Origin: Methanobacteriota archaeon | GTDB taxonomy: Archaea > Methanobacteriota > Methanobacteria > Methanobacteriales > Methanobacteriaceae | Assembly: GCA_023409695.1 (NCBI GenBank) | Contig: JAEYQZ010000198.1 | Coordinates: 1 to 20,658, forward strand | Length of the DNA: 20,658 nucleotides | Direction: 5' to 3' | Part shown: in pieces, positions 1-7,572 of the stretch | How the letters are laid out: each line of letters opens with the position of its first letter | Numbering within the stretch: the stretch's first letter is position 1 | Translations under genes and position numbers: made by a program | Notes under the pieces: generated by a model | Database searches by the model: none | Told to the model about the DNA's origin: nothing | What the model saw: the letters and a program-made list of their open reading frames with translations, nothing else

Positions 1-324
1 GATGGCAGGGATCGAATAAACAATAAATGTTAGGAATACTTTAACACCACTAAAGCCCATATCAACCCAATTGTTAAACTCTGGAAGTTCTGTTTTACCA
101 TCTAATGATGATTTTATGATTCTTAACGTATAACCACTTACAAAAAAGCCAATTATGAATCCAATTCCGGCTAAAAGCAATTTTATATCAATGTTTGTCA
201 CGCCCAATGACATAGCAGCAGCAGATATACCATTAACTATTATAATAATTCCTAAAATTAAAATCTTCTTCCAATCAGAAAGGGGATATTTTGCAGAATC
301 TCCTATTATTTCTTTTATATCCAT
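1..324 (-). CDS. DUF4013-like membrane protein, N-terminal part (cut by window edge)
   Basis: The minus strand is open from an ATG at 324 to the window edge, giving 108 residues without a stop. The protein starts MDIKEIIGDSAKYPLSDWKK, followed by a hydrophobic segment at about residues 21-40, a second at about 46-64, a short polar stretch with LPEFNNW near residues 86-92, and the start of a third hydrophobic stretch. A cytoplasmic lead ending in YPLSxWKK, then membrane helices, then LPxFxNW, matches my memory of the DUF4013 family, archaeal multi-pass membrane proteins of unknown function. A GGATGTGG sequence about 6 nt before the ATG may serve as a weak Shine-Dalgarno, and a good TATA box lies further upstream. 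The C-terminal half is outside the window. The family call is from recognition, not a search. Confidence 0.65.
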   Translation of the reverse strand, partial: MDIKEIIGDSAKYPLSDWKKILILGIIIIVNGISAAAMSLGVTNIDIKLLLAGIGFIIGFFVSGYTLRIIKSSLDGKTELPEFNNWVDMGFSGVKVFLTFIVYSIPAI

Positions 325-376
325 AATTTCCACATCCTTCTTTAATTTTAAATCTTATCGAGGATATGATATTACT

Positions 377-386
377 TTTATATAAA
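377..386 (-). promoter_or_regulatory. TATA box of the DUF4013-like gene
   Basis: Read on the minus strand this is TTTATATAAAAG, a close match to the archaeal TATA consensus. A transcript start about 25-27 nt downstream, near 355, would give a leader of roughly 30 nt before the ATG at 324. The rest of 325-589 is AT-rich with no gene that I can see. Confidence 0.5.
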
Positions 387-567
387 TAGTAGTATCTTAA
401 GAAAATAAATAAATTGCATTTATATTTTCAAGTTTTAAAATATTATATAAATTAAAATATGTTTTCAGTCAATTTAAAGAAGATTGTGACTGCTAAATCT
501 AATTTTAATAAAAATAAGCATTATTCAAAGCTAATTATTAATTAAAAAAAAGAAATATTTTGATTTT

Positions 568-584
568 AAAAAAGAAAAAAAGAA
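568..584 (-). terminator. Oligo-T terminator after aspS
   Basis: Directly after the aspS stop the minus strand has two T runs (seven and six T) separated by a C, with another run of eight T shortly beyond. Oligo-T tracts without a hairpin are the usual archaeal intrinsic terminator. Confidence 0.5.
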
Positions 585-589
585 TTTAA

Positions 590-1909
590 CTAAGGAGTTA
601 ACCTTCGCCTATCCCTTGGGAATAAAACAGTTTCCCTAACGTTTTTAGCCCCAGTAATACACATTGTAAACCTTTCAGCACCTAATCCCCAGCCAGCGTG
701 TGGCGGCATTCCATATTCAAATGCTGCAAGGTACCTTTCAAATGAAGCTGGGTTTAAACCTTGTTTTTTAATCCTTTCAACTAAAACATCATGCATGTGG
801 AGCCTTTGGGCACCAGATGATATTTCAAGGTCTTTATACATCAGGTCAAATGCACAGCTTTTTTCCGGGTTTTCACTGTCAGGCATTACATAAAATGGTT
901 TTATATCAGTTGGCCATCCAGTTATGAAGTAATAGTCGTCCATTTTTTCTCCAATAGCTTTTTCAGCTGCTCGAGATAGGTCTTCACCATACTTCATGTT
1001 GACACCTTTGGAATTTACTATGTCAACAACATCATCATAATCGACCCTTTCAAATGAAGCTTCTGGTACCTCCAGGTCTACCCCTAAAATTTTAAGTTCA
1101 TCTTCACACTGCTCGCTGACATTTCTAATGGCTGTGCGTACAAGTCCTTCCAGAACGTTCATCATATCTTCATGATTGCAGAAAGAAGCTTCTGCATCTA
1201 TAGAAATCGCTTCATTTAAATGCCTTAAAGTATCGTGTTCTTCAGCTCTAAATATCTGTGCTATTTCGTATACTTTGTCCAGTCCCGAAGCCATCATCAT
1301 CTGTTTGTAAAGTTGAGGGCTTTGACTGAGGAATGCCTCTCTTTCAAAGTATGTTATTGGGAAAAGTTCTGTTCCTCCTTCAGTTGCAGATGCACCAAGT
1401 TTTGGAGTGTTTATTTCTATAAATTCTCCTTCTTCAAAGAAAGACCTGACAGAATGAAGCATCCTGCTTTTTATTTTAAATATAGCACTTACAGATGCTC
1501 TCCTGAGATCTACATATCTTGAATCAAGACGTGTATCTATTTCTGCATGTACTTTTTCTGTTGTGTCCAGTGGAAGAGGTAATTTAGATTCGTTAAGTAA
1601 TTTCACTTCGGCAGGGATAATTTCAAAGCCGCCTGGTGCTTTTGAAGAATCCTGCACAGTTCCTTTAACTGCTATTACTGATTCTCTCCTTAATTTCCTT
1701 ATCTCTTCAAGTAGTTCCTTTGTAATTTTCTTACTTGGAGCGGTAATTTGAATAAGTCCATCTCTATCTCTTAGAAGGACAAATATTATTCCTCCAAGGT
1801 CTCTTATCTCATGAATCCAACCCATGACTGTAACTTCTTCTCCGCTTAGCTCAGGGCTTATTCGTTTTGAATAATGAGTTCTTCTCCAATCTCCTAATGA
1901 GTCTGTCAA
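590..1909 (-). CDS. aspS: Aspartyl-tRNA synthetase, archaeal type, probably non-discriminating (Asp-tRNA(Asp/Asn))
   Basis: Class IIb aminoacyl-tRNA synthetase that charges tRNA with aspartate. The N-terminal OB-fold anticodon-binding domain covers about residues 12-110, with GWIHEIRDLGG near its start. The catalytic core follows: GASATEGGTELFP (flipping loop), motif 2 at about 220-233 (FRAEEHDTLRHLNE) and motif 3 at about 406-414 (GWGLGAERF). Start choice: an in-frame GTG at 1918 lies inside the ribosome-binding site itself. The sequence GAGGTGA followed 5 nt later by TTG at 1909-1907 fits better, giving 439 residues, close to the family norm. The OB-fold has His in GWIHE and Pro in APGGF, the residue types linked in the literature to enzymes that also charge tRNA-Asn; the mischarged product would then need GatCAB amidation. 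That specificity is inference. An oligo-T terminator follows. Confidence 0.95.
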   Translation of the reverse strand: MTDSLGDWRRTHYSKRISPELSGEEVTVMGWIHEIRDLGGIIFVLLRDRDGLIQITAPSKKITKELLEEIRKLRRESVIAVKGTVQDSSKAPGGFEIIPAEVKLLNESKLPLPLDTTEKVHAEIDTRLDSRYVDLRRASVSAIFKIKSRMLHSVRSFFEEGEFIEINTPKLGASATEGGTELFPITYFEREAFLSQSPQLYKQMMMASGLDKVYEIAQIFRAEEHDTLRHLNEAISIDAEASFCNHEDMMNVLEGLVRTAIRNVSEQCEDELKILGVDLEVPEASFERVDYDDVVDIVNSKGVNMKYGEDLSRAAEKAIGEKMDDYYFITGWPTDIKPFYVMPDSENPEKSCAFDLMYKDLEISSGAQRLHMHDVLVERIKKQGLNPASFERYLAAFEYGMPPHAGWGLGAERFTMCITGAKNVRETVLFPRDRRRLTP

Positions 1910-1954
1910 GTAATTCACCTCTAAAATAATTAAATAGTCGTTAGTTTAATGTAG

Positions 1955-1982
1955 TATCATAGTTAGGAACCTATCATAGTTA
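1955..1982. repeat. 11-bp direct repeats upstream of aspS
   Basis: TATCATAGTTA occurs exactly twice, at 1955-1965 and 1972-1982, a 17-bp period. The pair lies 46-73 bp upstream of the aspS TTG start, in the expected promoter zone, where I see no strong TATA box. It could be an operator or a chance duplication. Confidence 0.5.
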
Positions 1983-1989
1983 AGTTGTT

Positions 1990-2017
1990 CTCATGTTTAA
2001 ATTATTGTTTACATGAG
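1990..2017. repeat. Inverted repeat between hisD and aspS
   Basis: CTCATGT (1990-1996) and ACATGAG (2011-2017) are perfect complements with a 14-nt AT-rich loop. It lies downstream of the hisD stop, past the decayed hisD copies. It may be the terminator hairpin of hisD, but no clear T run follows on the minus strand. Confidence 0.4.
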
Positions 2018-2023
2018 TCCCAA

Positions 2024-2171
2024 TTCAATTAGTTAATCGCATTATGATTCTGCATAAGCAATACCATTATTAGCCAGAACATTCATTTTTTTCAATATTT
2101 AATCATTATTAATCTCTTTAATGATTCCACATAGCAGTGTCTGCATTACCTAAAGCCATTAAACTATCCTT
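2024..2171 (-). pseudogene. Two decayed tandem copies of the hisD 3' end
   Basis: Reading the minus strand past the hisD stop, the last ~80 bp of hisD plus its stop recur twice in decayed form. Each unit ends in a stop followed by a form of AAATATTGAA or AATTGAA. The first copy (about 2091-2171) keeps GGAATCATT, TTAA and the 15-nt tail TGATTAAATATTGAA. The second (about 2024-2090) reads LANNGIAYAES then stop, against LAEHEGLFAHAES in hisD. Copy-to-copy spacing is about 67 and 81 bp. Short indels put both out of frame with hisD. They look like relics of tandem duplication of the gene end, not a separate gene. Confidence 0.65.
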
Positions 2172-2179
2172 TTCAATAT

Positions 2180-3457
2180 TTAATCATCATTTAATCGCTT
2201 TTTAAATGATTCTGCATGGGCAAAAAGTCCTTCATGTTCTGCAAGAGTTATAACAACATCTTTTAAGCTGCGGACTCCTTCCTTGGAAAGACGCTGCACT
2301 GTCGGTTTTTTAATAAATGAATCCACCGAAAGCCCAGAATACATTCTTGCACACTTTGAAGTTGGAAGGACGTGATTTGTTCCTGAACCATAGTCTCCAG
2401 CTGCAACTGGTGTTAATTCTCCTAAAAATATAGAGCCTGCATTTTTGATGTCTTTTAAAACATCTTCAGGGTCCTCAGTCATAATAATCAGATGCTCTGG
2501 AGCATAACTGTTTGTAAACTCCACAGCTTCACTTAGAGAATCAGCAATTATTATTTTACCATACTTTTCAAGGGATTCCTCTATTATTTTACTTCTTTGC
2601 ATATATTTAATTTTTTCTAAAATATTATCATTTACTTTATGGGCAATATCCCCTGATGTTGTAACAAGCGCACAGGCCGCATTTGGATCATGCTCAGCTT
2701 GAGCTAACATATCATAAGCAATGAATTCCGCATTAGCAGTTTCATCAGCTATTATAAGCACTTCAGACGGTCCTGCTGGGAAATCTATATCAACGTCACC
2801 ATATACTAACTTTTTTGCAGCTGTAACAAATATGTTTCCAGGGCCCACTATCTTATCAACTTTAGGAACACTTTCAGTACCGAATGCCATAGCAGCTATG
2901 GATTGAGCCCCACCTATTTTATAAATTTCATCTGCACCGGCTATATCTGCCGCGACAAGTACAGCCTCATTTACACTGCCGTCAGGCATTGGAGGTGTAC
3001 AGCAGATTACTTTACCAACACCTGCAATTTTTGCAGGAATGATTGTCATTAAAACAGATGAAGGGTAAACGGCACGTCCTCCTGGAACATAACAACCTAC
3101 AATTTCAATGGGACGGATTATCTGACCTGCAGTAATCCCTTTATCAACTTCTTCAAACCATTCTTCTGGAATTTGCAATTTATGAAATTTTTTAATATTT
3201 TTAGCAGCCTTTTTTAGGGCATCCACTATTTTAGCATCTACTTTATTGTAACCCTCTTTAATTTCAGCTTCACTGACTTTAAGATCATCTAATTTAACGT
3301 TATCAAACTTTTCAGTATAAAATTTTAAAGAGTTGTCTCCATCCTTCCGGACATTATGAAGTATGTCGCTTACAATTTCAACTACACTTTCTGCATCAAT
3401 TTGCGAACGTTGGGTGAGTTTATTCTTCTCTGCGCTTTCAAGTTTCACGATCTCCAT
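2180..3457 (-). CDS. hisD: Histidinol dehydrogenase
   Basis: Catalyses the last two steps of histidine synthesis, oxidising L-histidinol to L-histidine with two NAD+ in the cytoplasm; zinc-dependent. The protein is 425 residues, normal for the family. Visible landmarks: GCYVPGGRAVYPSS at 121-134, GPGNIFVTAAKK at 205-216, FPAGPSEV at 226-233, AQAEHDPNA at 252-260 (zinc ligands Q253 and H256 by homology), catalytic pair E321/H322 in YAPEHL, D355 in AAGDYGSGTNHVLPT, and H414 in GLFAHAES. All expected catalytic and metal residues are present. The start is ATG at 3457; its ribosome-binding site is weak, and a GTG at 3448 is a possible alternative. No other his genes are adjacent. The 3' flank carries decayed copies of its own last ~25 codons. 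Confidence 0.96.
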   Translation of the reverse strand: MEIVKLESAEKNKLTQRSQIDAESVVEIVSDILHNVRKDGDNSLKFYTEKFDNVKLDDLKVSEAEIKEGYNKVDAKIVDALKKAAKNIKKFHKLQIPEEWFEEVDKGITAGQIIRPIEIVGCYVPGGRAVYPSSVLMTIIPAKIAGVGKVICCTPPMPDGSVNEAVLVAADIAGADEIYKIGGAQSIAAMAFGTESVPKVDKIVGPGNIFVTAAKKLVYGDVDIDFPAGPSEVLIIADETANAEFIAYDMLAQAEHDPNAACALVTTSGDIAHKVNDNILEKIKYMQRSKIIEESLEKYGKIIIADSLSEAVEFTNSYAPEHLIIMTEDPEDVLKDIKNAGSIFLGELTPVAAGDYGSGTNHVLPTSKCARMYSGLSVDSFIKKPTVQRLSKEGVRSLKDVVITLAEHEGLFAHAESFKKRLNDD

Positions 3458-3974
3458 CCTATCACAAACTTAGTTTGTTGAATTGAATTTAAATATTTGA
3501 CTGGAATAGTTTATAATTTAAAAAATTTCTAAAACATTTCTTAAAAACCAGAATTTCTAATATACCAATTAATATTAAAGTGTCGAATTACAGGTTTAAA
3601 CAGTATTGATTATTTAAAATAATGATGATAATACGTGGTTTATAAATTAAAGGTTAAATTTTTGCTTATAAAAATAAATACTTATTTTCATCTCTGTGAT
3701 TAAGCATAAATACACGTTTATGACTATTTTAAAATGTGATGGTGAAGATTGTCACAATAAATTAACATTAAATAATAGTAAAATCAATTTATTTTAAAAA
3801 TATCTAATCAAAATTACAATATCTTGCATAATACGGCAAGTTATTTCTAAGAATACTTTTTGAAATTAATTCACATAACAACCAAAAGTTTATCCATCAT
3901 CATATTAAGAATATATTAAAGGAATATTAAACGAAGTATTTATCATTTCTTTTTTCCACCTTGTATAACAAAAT
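3458..3974. other. AT-rich divergent intergenic region
   Basis: About 515 bp between divergently transcribed hisD and the UPF0058 gene. I see no gene with a credible ribosome-binding site and no tRNA. A small dyad, CTTGC (3823-3827) with GCAAG (3836-3840), is too short to interpret. hisD promoter elements should lie at the left end, but no single TATA box stands out. Confidence 0.5.
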
Positions 3975-3982
3975 CTATAAAT
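3975..3982 (+). promoter_or_regulatory. TATA box of the UPF0058 gene
   Basis: TATAAATA lies 54 nt before the ATG at 4029. The expected transcript start is near 4003-4006, which would place the upstream GTG at 4005 at or before the mRNA 5' end and supports the ATG at 4029 as the start. Confidence 0.55.
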
Positions 3983-4028
3983 AACATGCAATTTAATTTC
4001 AAGAGTGATAAAGGAGGGGCTCGTAATA

Positions 4029-4367
4029 ATGTATAAAGACGAACTTATACAACTGCATCAGTTTTTGGTATATGTTTTAAAAAGTTTAGAAGATGAAAAC
4101 GAAGTTAAAGAGGAATGCGAGGAATATTTCCGCCTTAACATAAGTCCACACCACATCCACCGAACGAAAGCAGAACACAAATATGCGATTTTTGTATTAT
4201 CTGAATCTATTTCTGAATTAATAGCTAAGAAAAATGACAGTGCAGCACCATCGAATATTGCAAATGGTTTATCTGAACTAGCAAAACGTTCCAAAAAAGA
4301 GTTAATTCGGATGCATGAAGACAATGCGCTAAAATATCAGAAGGACAAAAAAATGGAAATGATTTAG
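4029..4367 (+). CDS. UPF0058 family protein
   Basis: A 112-residue soluble, highly charged protein that I recognise as UPF0058, a small family of unknown function found in methanogens and other Euryarchaeota. It opens MYKDELIQLHQFLVYVLKSL, has an acidic stretch (EDENEVKEECEEYF), a His-rich segment HHIHRTKAEHKYAIF around residues 41-55, and a basic C-terminus. It is probably all helical. Start choice: the frame is open back to a GTG at 4005, but GGAGGGG at 4013-4019 sits 9 nt before the ATG at 4029 and the TATA position agrees. It is followed by cpgS after a 127-nt gap that has its own promoter, so the two are probably separate units. No function can be assigned. Confidence 0.8.
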   Translation: MYKDELIQLHQFLVYVLKSLEDENEVKEECEEYFRLNISPHHIHRTKAEHKYAIFVLSESISELIAKKNDSAAPSNIANGLSELAKRSKKELIRMHEDNALKYQKDKKMEMI

Positions 4368-4452
4368 TTTATACTGTTAAATTTTATAAAATTTATTTGG
4401 TTCACTACCTTAAACTAAAACTATTTAACTTCATAAACTCAAAAATACCTAA

Positions 4453-4460
4453 TATAAATT
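4453..4460 (+). promoter_or_regulatory. TATA box of cpgS
   Basis: TATAAATT inside the sequence AATATAAATT. A start of transcription about 25 nt downstream falls near 4478-4483, just after the first in-frame ATG (4477) and before the second (4495). This decides between the two candidate starts. Confidence 0.5.
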
Positions 4461-4494
4461 AAAAGTAGGTATATCCATGAAAGGTTTAAGGAAA

Positions 4495-5871
4495 ATGATA
4501 TGTTTAGTGGATGGTGAACATTATTTACCTGTTAACAAGTCGGCCCTAGACTTGTTAGACAGCTTAGAGCACAATGAAATTGTTGCTGTTATTTTTATCG
4601 GCGGAACTGAAAAATTAAGAGAAGTCTCTGAAGAAGGAATCTCTGAAAAATTAGAAAGACCTGTTCATTTTGGTGAGGATCATCACAAAATACCCTATAA
4701 ACTGATAGGGGAAATGATCGAAAAATATGACGCCGATGTTGTTATGGACTTAAGTGACGAACCAATAGTTGATTATTCAAAACGTTTCAAACTTGCAACT
4801 GTTGCACTTGAGAAAGGAATTCCATACGAAGGGCCTGATTTTAAATTTGATCCCCTCACTGAACATGATGTTTTAGAAAAACCATCACTCAAAATACTGG
4901 GTACTGGTAAAAGAATAGGAAAAACTGCAGTTTCAGCATATGCTGCTCGATTAATCCATAATAGAAAATACAATCCATGTATAGTTGCAATGGGTAGAGG
5001 CGGCCCTGAAAAGCCAGAGATTGTTCGAGGGGATTTAATAAAAATAACTCCAGAATATTTAATGGAACAATCAGATAAAGGAGTACATGCCGCTTCTGAT
5101 CACTGGGAAGATGCCCTTATGAGCCGTATTTTAACTATCGGATGTAGAAGATGCGGAGGTGGAATGTTAGGAGATGTTTTCCTAACAAACATGAAAAAAG
5201 GAGCAGAACTTGCAAACGATGTTGACGCTAATTTTGTAATAATGGAAGGAAGTGGAGCTGCCATACCTCCTATTAAAACTAACAGGCATATTGTACTGGT
5301 AGGTTTAAACCAGCCTATAGAAAATATAAAAAGCTATTTTGGGCCTTTTAGAATAAAACTGGCCGATTTAGTAATTCTAACCATGTGTGAAGAACCAATG
5401 GCCAGTCCTGAAAAGGTTAAAGAAGTTGAGGAATTTATAAAAGATATAAATCCCGAAGCAGAAGTTATATCAACTGTTTTTAGACCAAAACCACTGGAAA
5501 ATATAGAAAATAAAAATATTCTTTTTGCTACAACTGCACCGGATTCAATAAAAGATGTACTTGTAAGTTATCTTGAAGAAAACTATGGCTGTAAAGTTGT
5601 GGGAACAACTTCTCACCTATCAAATAGACCGTTACTTCAAAAAGATATTGAAAAATACATAGATAAAGCAGATATTATGCTTACAGAACTTAAAGCCGCT
5701 GCAGTAGATGTTGCAACAAAAGATGCTCTTAATGCAGGATTAGGCGTAGTATTCTGCGATAACATACCAAAAGTCTGCGGTGGGTTTGGAGAAGAACATC
5801 AATTACTGCAAAATGCAATAATAAATGTTGTAGAAAAATCAATTGCTGATTTTAAAGCAAAAGGTGAATAG
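4495..5871 (+). CDS. cpgS: Cyclic 2,3-diphosphoglycerate synthetase
   Basis: Makes cyclic 2,3-diphosphoglycerate from 2,3-diphosphoglycerate with ATP; the product is a major potassium-balanced solute and phosphate store in Methanobacteriales. The protein opens MICLVDGEHYLPV, as I remember for the family, and has a P-loop-like GTGKRIGKTA at about residues 136-145, then MGRGGPEKPE and CRRCGGGMLGDVF. From the ATG at 4495 it is 458 residues, close to the Methanothermus enzyme (about 460). An ATG at 4477 would add six residues, but the TATA box places the transcript start after it. Ribosome-binding site is weak (AAGGAAA). It is convergent with rpiA; a small hairpin with T run follows the stop. High confidence in the family. 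Confidence 0.9.
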   Translation: MICLVDGEHYLPVNKSALDLLDSLEHNEIVAVIFIGGTEKLREVSEEGISEKLERPVHFGEDHHKIPYKLIGEMIEKYDADVVMDLSDEPIVDYSKRFKLATVALEKGIPYEGPDFKFDPLTEHDVLEKPSLKILGTGKRIGKTAVSAYAARLIHNRKYNPCIVAMGRGGPEKPEIVRGDLIKITPEYLMEQSDKGVHAASDHWEDALMSRILTIGCRRCGGGMLGDVFLTNMKKGAELANDVDANFVIMEGSGAAIPPIKTNRHIVLVGLNQPIENIKSYFGPFRIKLADLVILTMCEEPMASPEKVKEVEEFIKDINPEAEVISTVFRPKPLENIENKNILFATTAPDSIKDVLVSYLEENYGCKVVGTTSHLSNRPLLQKDIEKYIDKADIMLTELKAAAVDVATKDALNAGLGVVFCDNIPKVCGGFGEEHQLLQNAIINVVEKSIADFKAKGE

Positions 5872-5942
5872 AATATTCTATTCCCTATTTAATTTAAAGA
5901 TCTAAGAGTTAATTATTTTTTAGTTAAAATATAGAAATGAAA

Positions 5943-5974
5943 TGAGTTTATTTAACTCAGTAACTTATTTTTTA
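5943..5974 (+). terminator. Hairpin and T-run terminator after cpgS
   Basis: TGAGTT (5943-5948) and AACTCA (5954-5959) form a 6-bp stem with a 5-nt loop, followed by a T-rich stretch with six T in a row. It lies in the 93-nt convergent gap and runs into the end of rpiA. Confidence 0.35.
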
Positions 5975-6636
5975 AGCTTTTTAATTCCTTTAGATGACCC
6001 TATAAGAACTTCATCTGTAACTCCCGAAAATATTCCATTTTCTACAACTCCGGGGATATAATTAAGTTCTTTTTCTAGATATGCCGGATCTTCAATACTT
6101 TCAAACTTAACATCAAGGACGAAATTACCATTATCTGTTATAACAGGTCCGCCTTTCCGTTTACCCATTCGCAGGGCGGGAACTCCTCCAAACTGCTTTA
6201 CATGATTGCTGACTGTTCTGCAAGCCTGTGGAATCACTTCAATAGGTACTGGGAATGTTCCAAGCTTTTCAACTACTTTGGAGTCATCTACAATAACTAT
6301 AAATTTAGCCGCAGCACTGTCAACGATTTTTTCCATTGTATGGGCTGCTCCACCGCCTTTTATTAAATTTAAACTGCTGTCAACTTCATCTGCACCGTCA
6401 ACTGCAATATCAATGTCATGTTCTTCAAGGGTGGTTACTGGGATTCCATTTTCCTTTGCAAGCAAAAAAGATTGGTATGATGTTGGAATACCTAATATTT
6501 CAATTTCTTCCTCTGTGATCCTCTTTCCAAGCTTCTCTATAAAAAAAAGAGTAGTAGATCCAGTTCCAAGTCCCACTATATTTCCGTCTTCAACTAATTT
6601 TGCAGCAGCATATCCTACATTTCGTTTAAGTTCCAT
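5965..6636 (-). CDS. rpiA: Ribose-5-phosphate isomerase A
   Basis: Interconverts ribose 5-phosphate and ribulose 5-phosphate in the cytoplasm; in methanogens this supplies pentose phosphate for nucleotide synthesis. The 223-residue length fits the type A family. Substrate-binding landmarks are GLGTGSTT (22-29), AVDGADEVD (78-86) and the catalytic loop KGGGAAHTMEK (93-103), where E102 is the expected general base. The start ATG at 6636 is preceded by GAGGT at a good distance. It is convergent with cpgS and has an AT-rich 135-nt gap on its upstream side, with a TATA-like ATATAATT in it. Nothing unusual in the sequence. Confidence 0.95.
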   Translation of the reverse strand: MELKRNVGYAAAKLVEDGNIVGLGTGSTTLFFIEKLGKRITEEEIEILGIPTSYQSFLLAKENGIPVTTLEEHDIDIAVDGADEVDSSLNLIKGGGAAHTMEKIVDSAAAKFIVIVDDSKVVEKLGTFPVPIEVIPQACRTVSNHVKQFGGVPALRMGKRKGGPVITDNGNFVLDVKFESIEDPAYLEKELNYIPGVVENGIFSGVTDEVLIGSSKGIKKLKK

Positions 6637-6771
6637 AATTAGACCTCAATAATAAATTTATAGTAAACAATCAATTTAAATTATATTCAATTTTAAAAGC
6701 GTATTTGTAAGTTATCTTAATTAGATATATAAAATATTAAATTATTTAAAAAATATAAATAAATAGTGAAT

Positions 6772-7200
6772 TTACTTTAAAAGCACTAAACTTAGTTTTA
6801 ATCCTTTTATACATTCATTAGCAGGCTTTCCAATGGATTTGGCTATTTTGCACTTATCGCCTTCATATAAACCTTCTGGAAAACATAATTCCCTCATGGT
6901 GCATTCTTTATCACATTCAGGAAATTCAAAGGTAAGCATAGACCCTTCAAATGCCTTTTTAGTATCGACAAGCGCTTCAATATCTGCTTTTTCCACTTCA
7001 ACAACTTTAACTTTTCCGCTATCATGTATAGGACAAGGGTGTTCTGTGTCTTTTACCTCCGTTACTACATACATTCTTCCTTCCTCTAAAGAATCAATGC
7101 ATGTACTTTTAAATCTACACGCTTCACATTCTGCAGAAGCTCCATAATGCATGAATTTAAGCCCTTCTTCTGCAAGAGTTTTTCCAATGAGCGTTATCAT
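6772..7200 (-). CDS. UPF0179 family cysteine-rich protein
   Basis: A 142-residue protein of a conserved archaeal family without an assigned function. It has nine cysteines, at 25, 28, 34, 56, 96, 100, 106, 117 and 130. They sit in clusters such as CEACRFKSTC, HPCPIH and CDKECTMRELC. This is the pattern of a metal-binding protein, for example zinc or an iron-sulfur cluster; the metal is inference. No transmembrane segment or signal peptide is seen, so it should be cytoplasmic. The start ATG at 7200 has AAAGGAGA 6 nt upstream. Its upstream region carries two TATA candidates and a small dyad. It is transcribed on its own as far as spacing shows. Confidence 0.85.
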   Translation of the reverse strand: MITLIGKTLAEEGLKFMHYGASAECEACRFKSTCIDSLEEGRMYVVTEVKDTEHPCPIHDSGKVKVVEVEKADIEALVDTKKAFEGSMLTFEFPECDKECTMRELCFPEGLYEGDKCKIAKSIGKPANECIKGLKLSLVLLK

Positions 7201-7222
7201 AATTTGTCTCCTTTAATGGTGT

Positions 7223-7263
7223 TTTATATAATTAGTTCAATTATATCAGATATTGTCCGATAT
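7223..7263 (-). promoter_or_regulatory. Promoter of the UPF0179 gene with dyad ATATC-A-GATAT
   Basis: Two TATA candidates read on the minus strand: TGATATAATT (7239-7248), which gives a ~16-nt leader and leaves room for the ribosome-binding site, and TTATATAAA (7223-7231), which would give an almost leaderless transcript. The palindrome ATATC-A-GATAT (7243-7253) overlaps the upstream box, and GATAT recurs at 7259-7263. Such a placement could suit a repressor site. Confidence 0.4.
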
Positions 7264-7572
7264 TTTAAGTTGTCTGCTGCACAATATAGAAAACAGCAGC
7301 TATCTAAGTTTTTAAATGGTATTTCATATATAATTAAATTAAATCAAATAGTATTACCATTTTTAATGTTATACAATTATATAAAAACATTAGGTATATG
7401 AATATAAATAGTTATCATCTGAAATTTCTTATTACACAATTGTCTAATCCTTAAAAAAAGAAATTAAAATTATCCTAACTAAATTTAAGCAATATTAAGA
7501 ACTAGTTCAAAGATTCAAAATAATTTTTATAATTTTTAAAGAAAATAATGAGTCGTAGGCTTTAATTATACA
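7264..7572. other. AT-rich intergenic region with a CTGCTG/CAGCAG dyad
   Basis: Between the end of the universal stress protein gene and the UPF0179 gene, both on the minus strand. CTGCTG (7274-7279) and CAGCAG (7294-7299) are perfect complements with a 14-nt loop, and stand out as GC-rich in this AT-rich stretch. No credible gene is seen. Confidence 0.45.

Noticed and set aside
155..385. Plus-strand 76-codon open frame
   Set aside because: It is antisense to the DUF4013-like gene, which has membrane helices, a start and a promoter on the other strand.
3620..3660. ATGATGA resembling a C box of a C/D sRNA
   Set aside because: No CTGA D box lies at a suitable distance.
3720..3797. A 25-codon open frame starting MTILKCDGEDCHNK
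   Set aside because: No ribosome-binding site or promoter precedes it, and it ends in low-complexity AT-rich sequence.
7147..7401. Plus-strand 84-codon open frame
   Set aside because: It starts inside the UPF0179 gene, has no ribosome-binding site, and runs across the promoter region of that gene.
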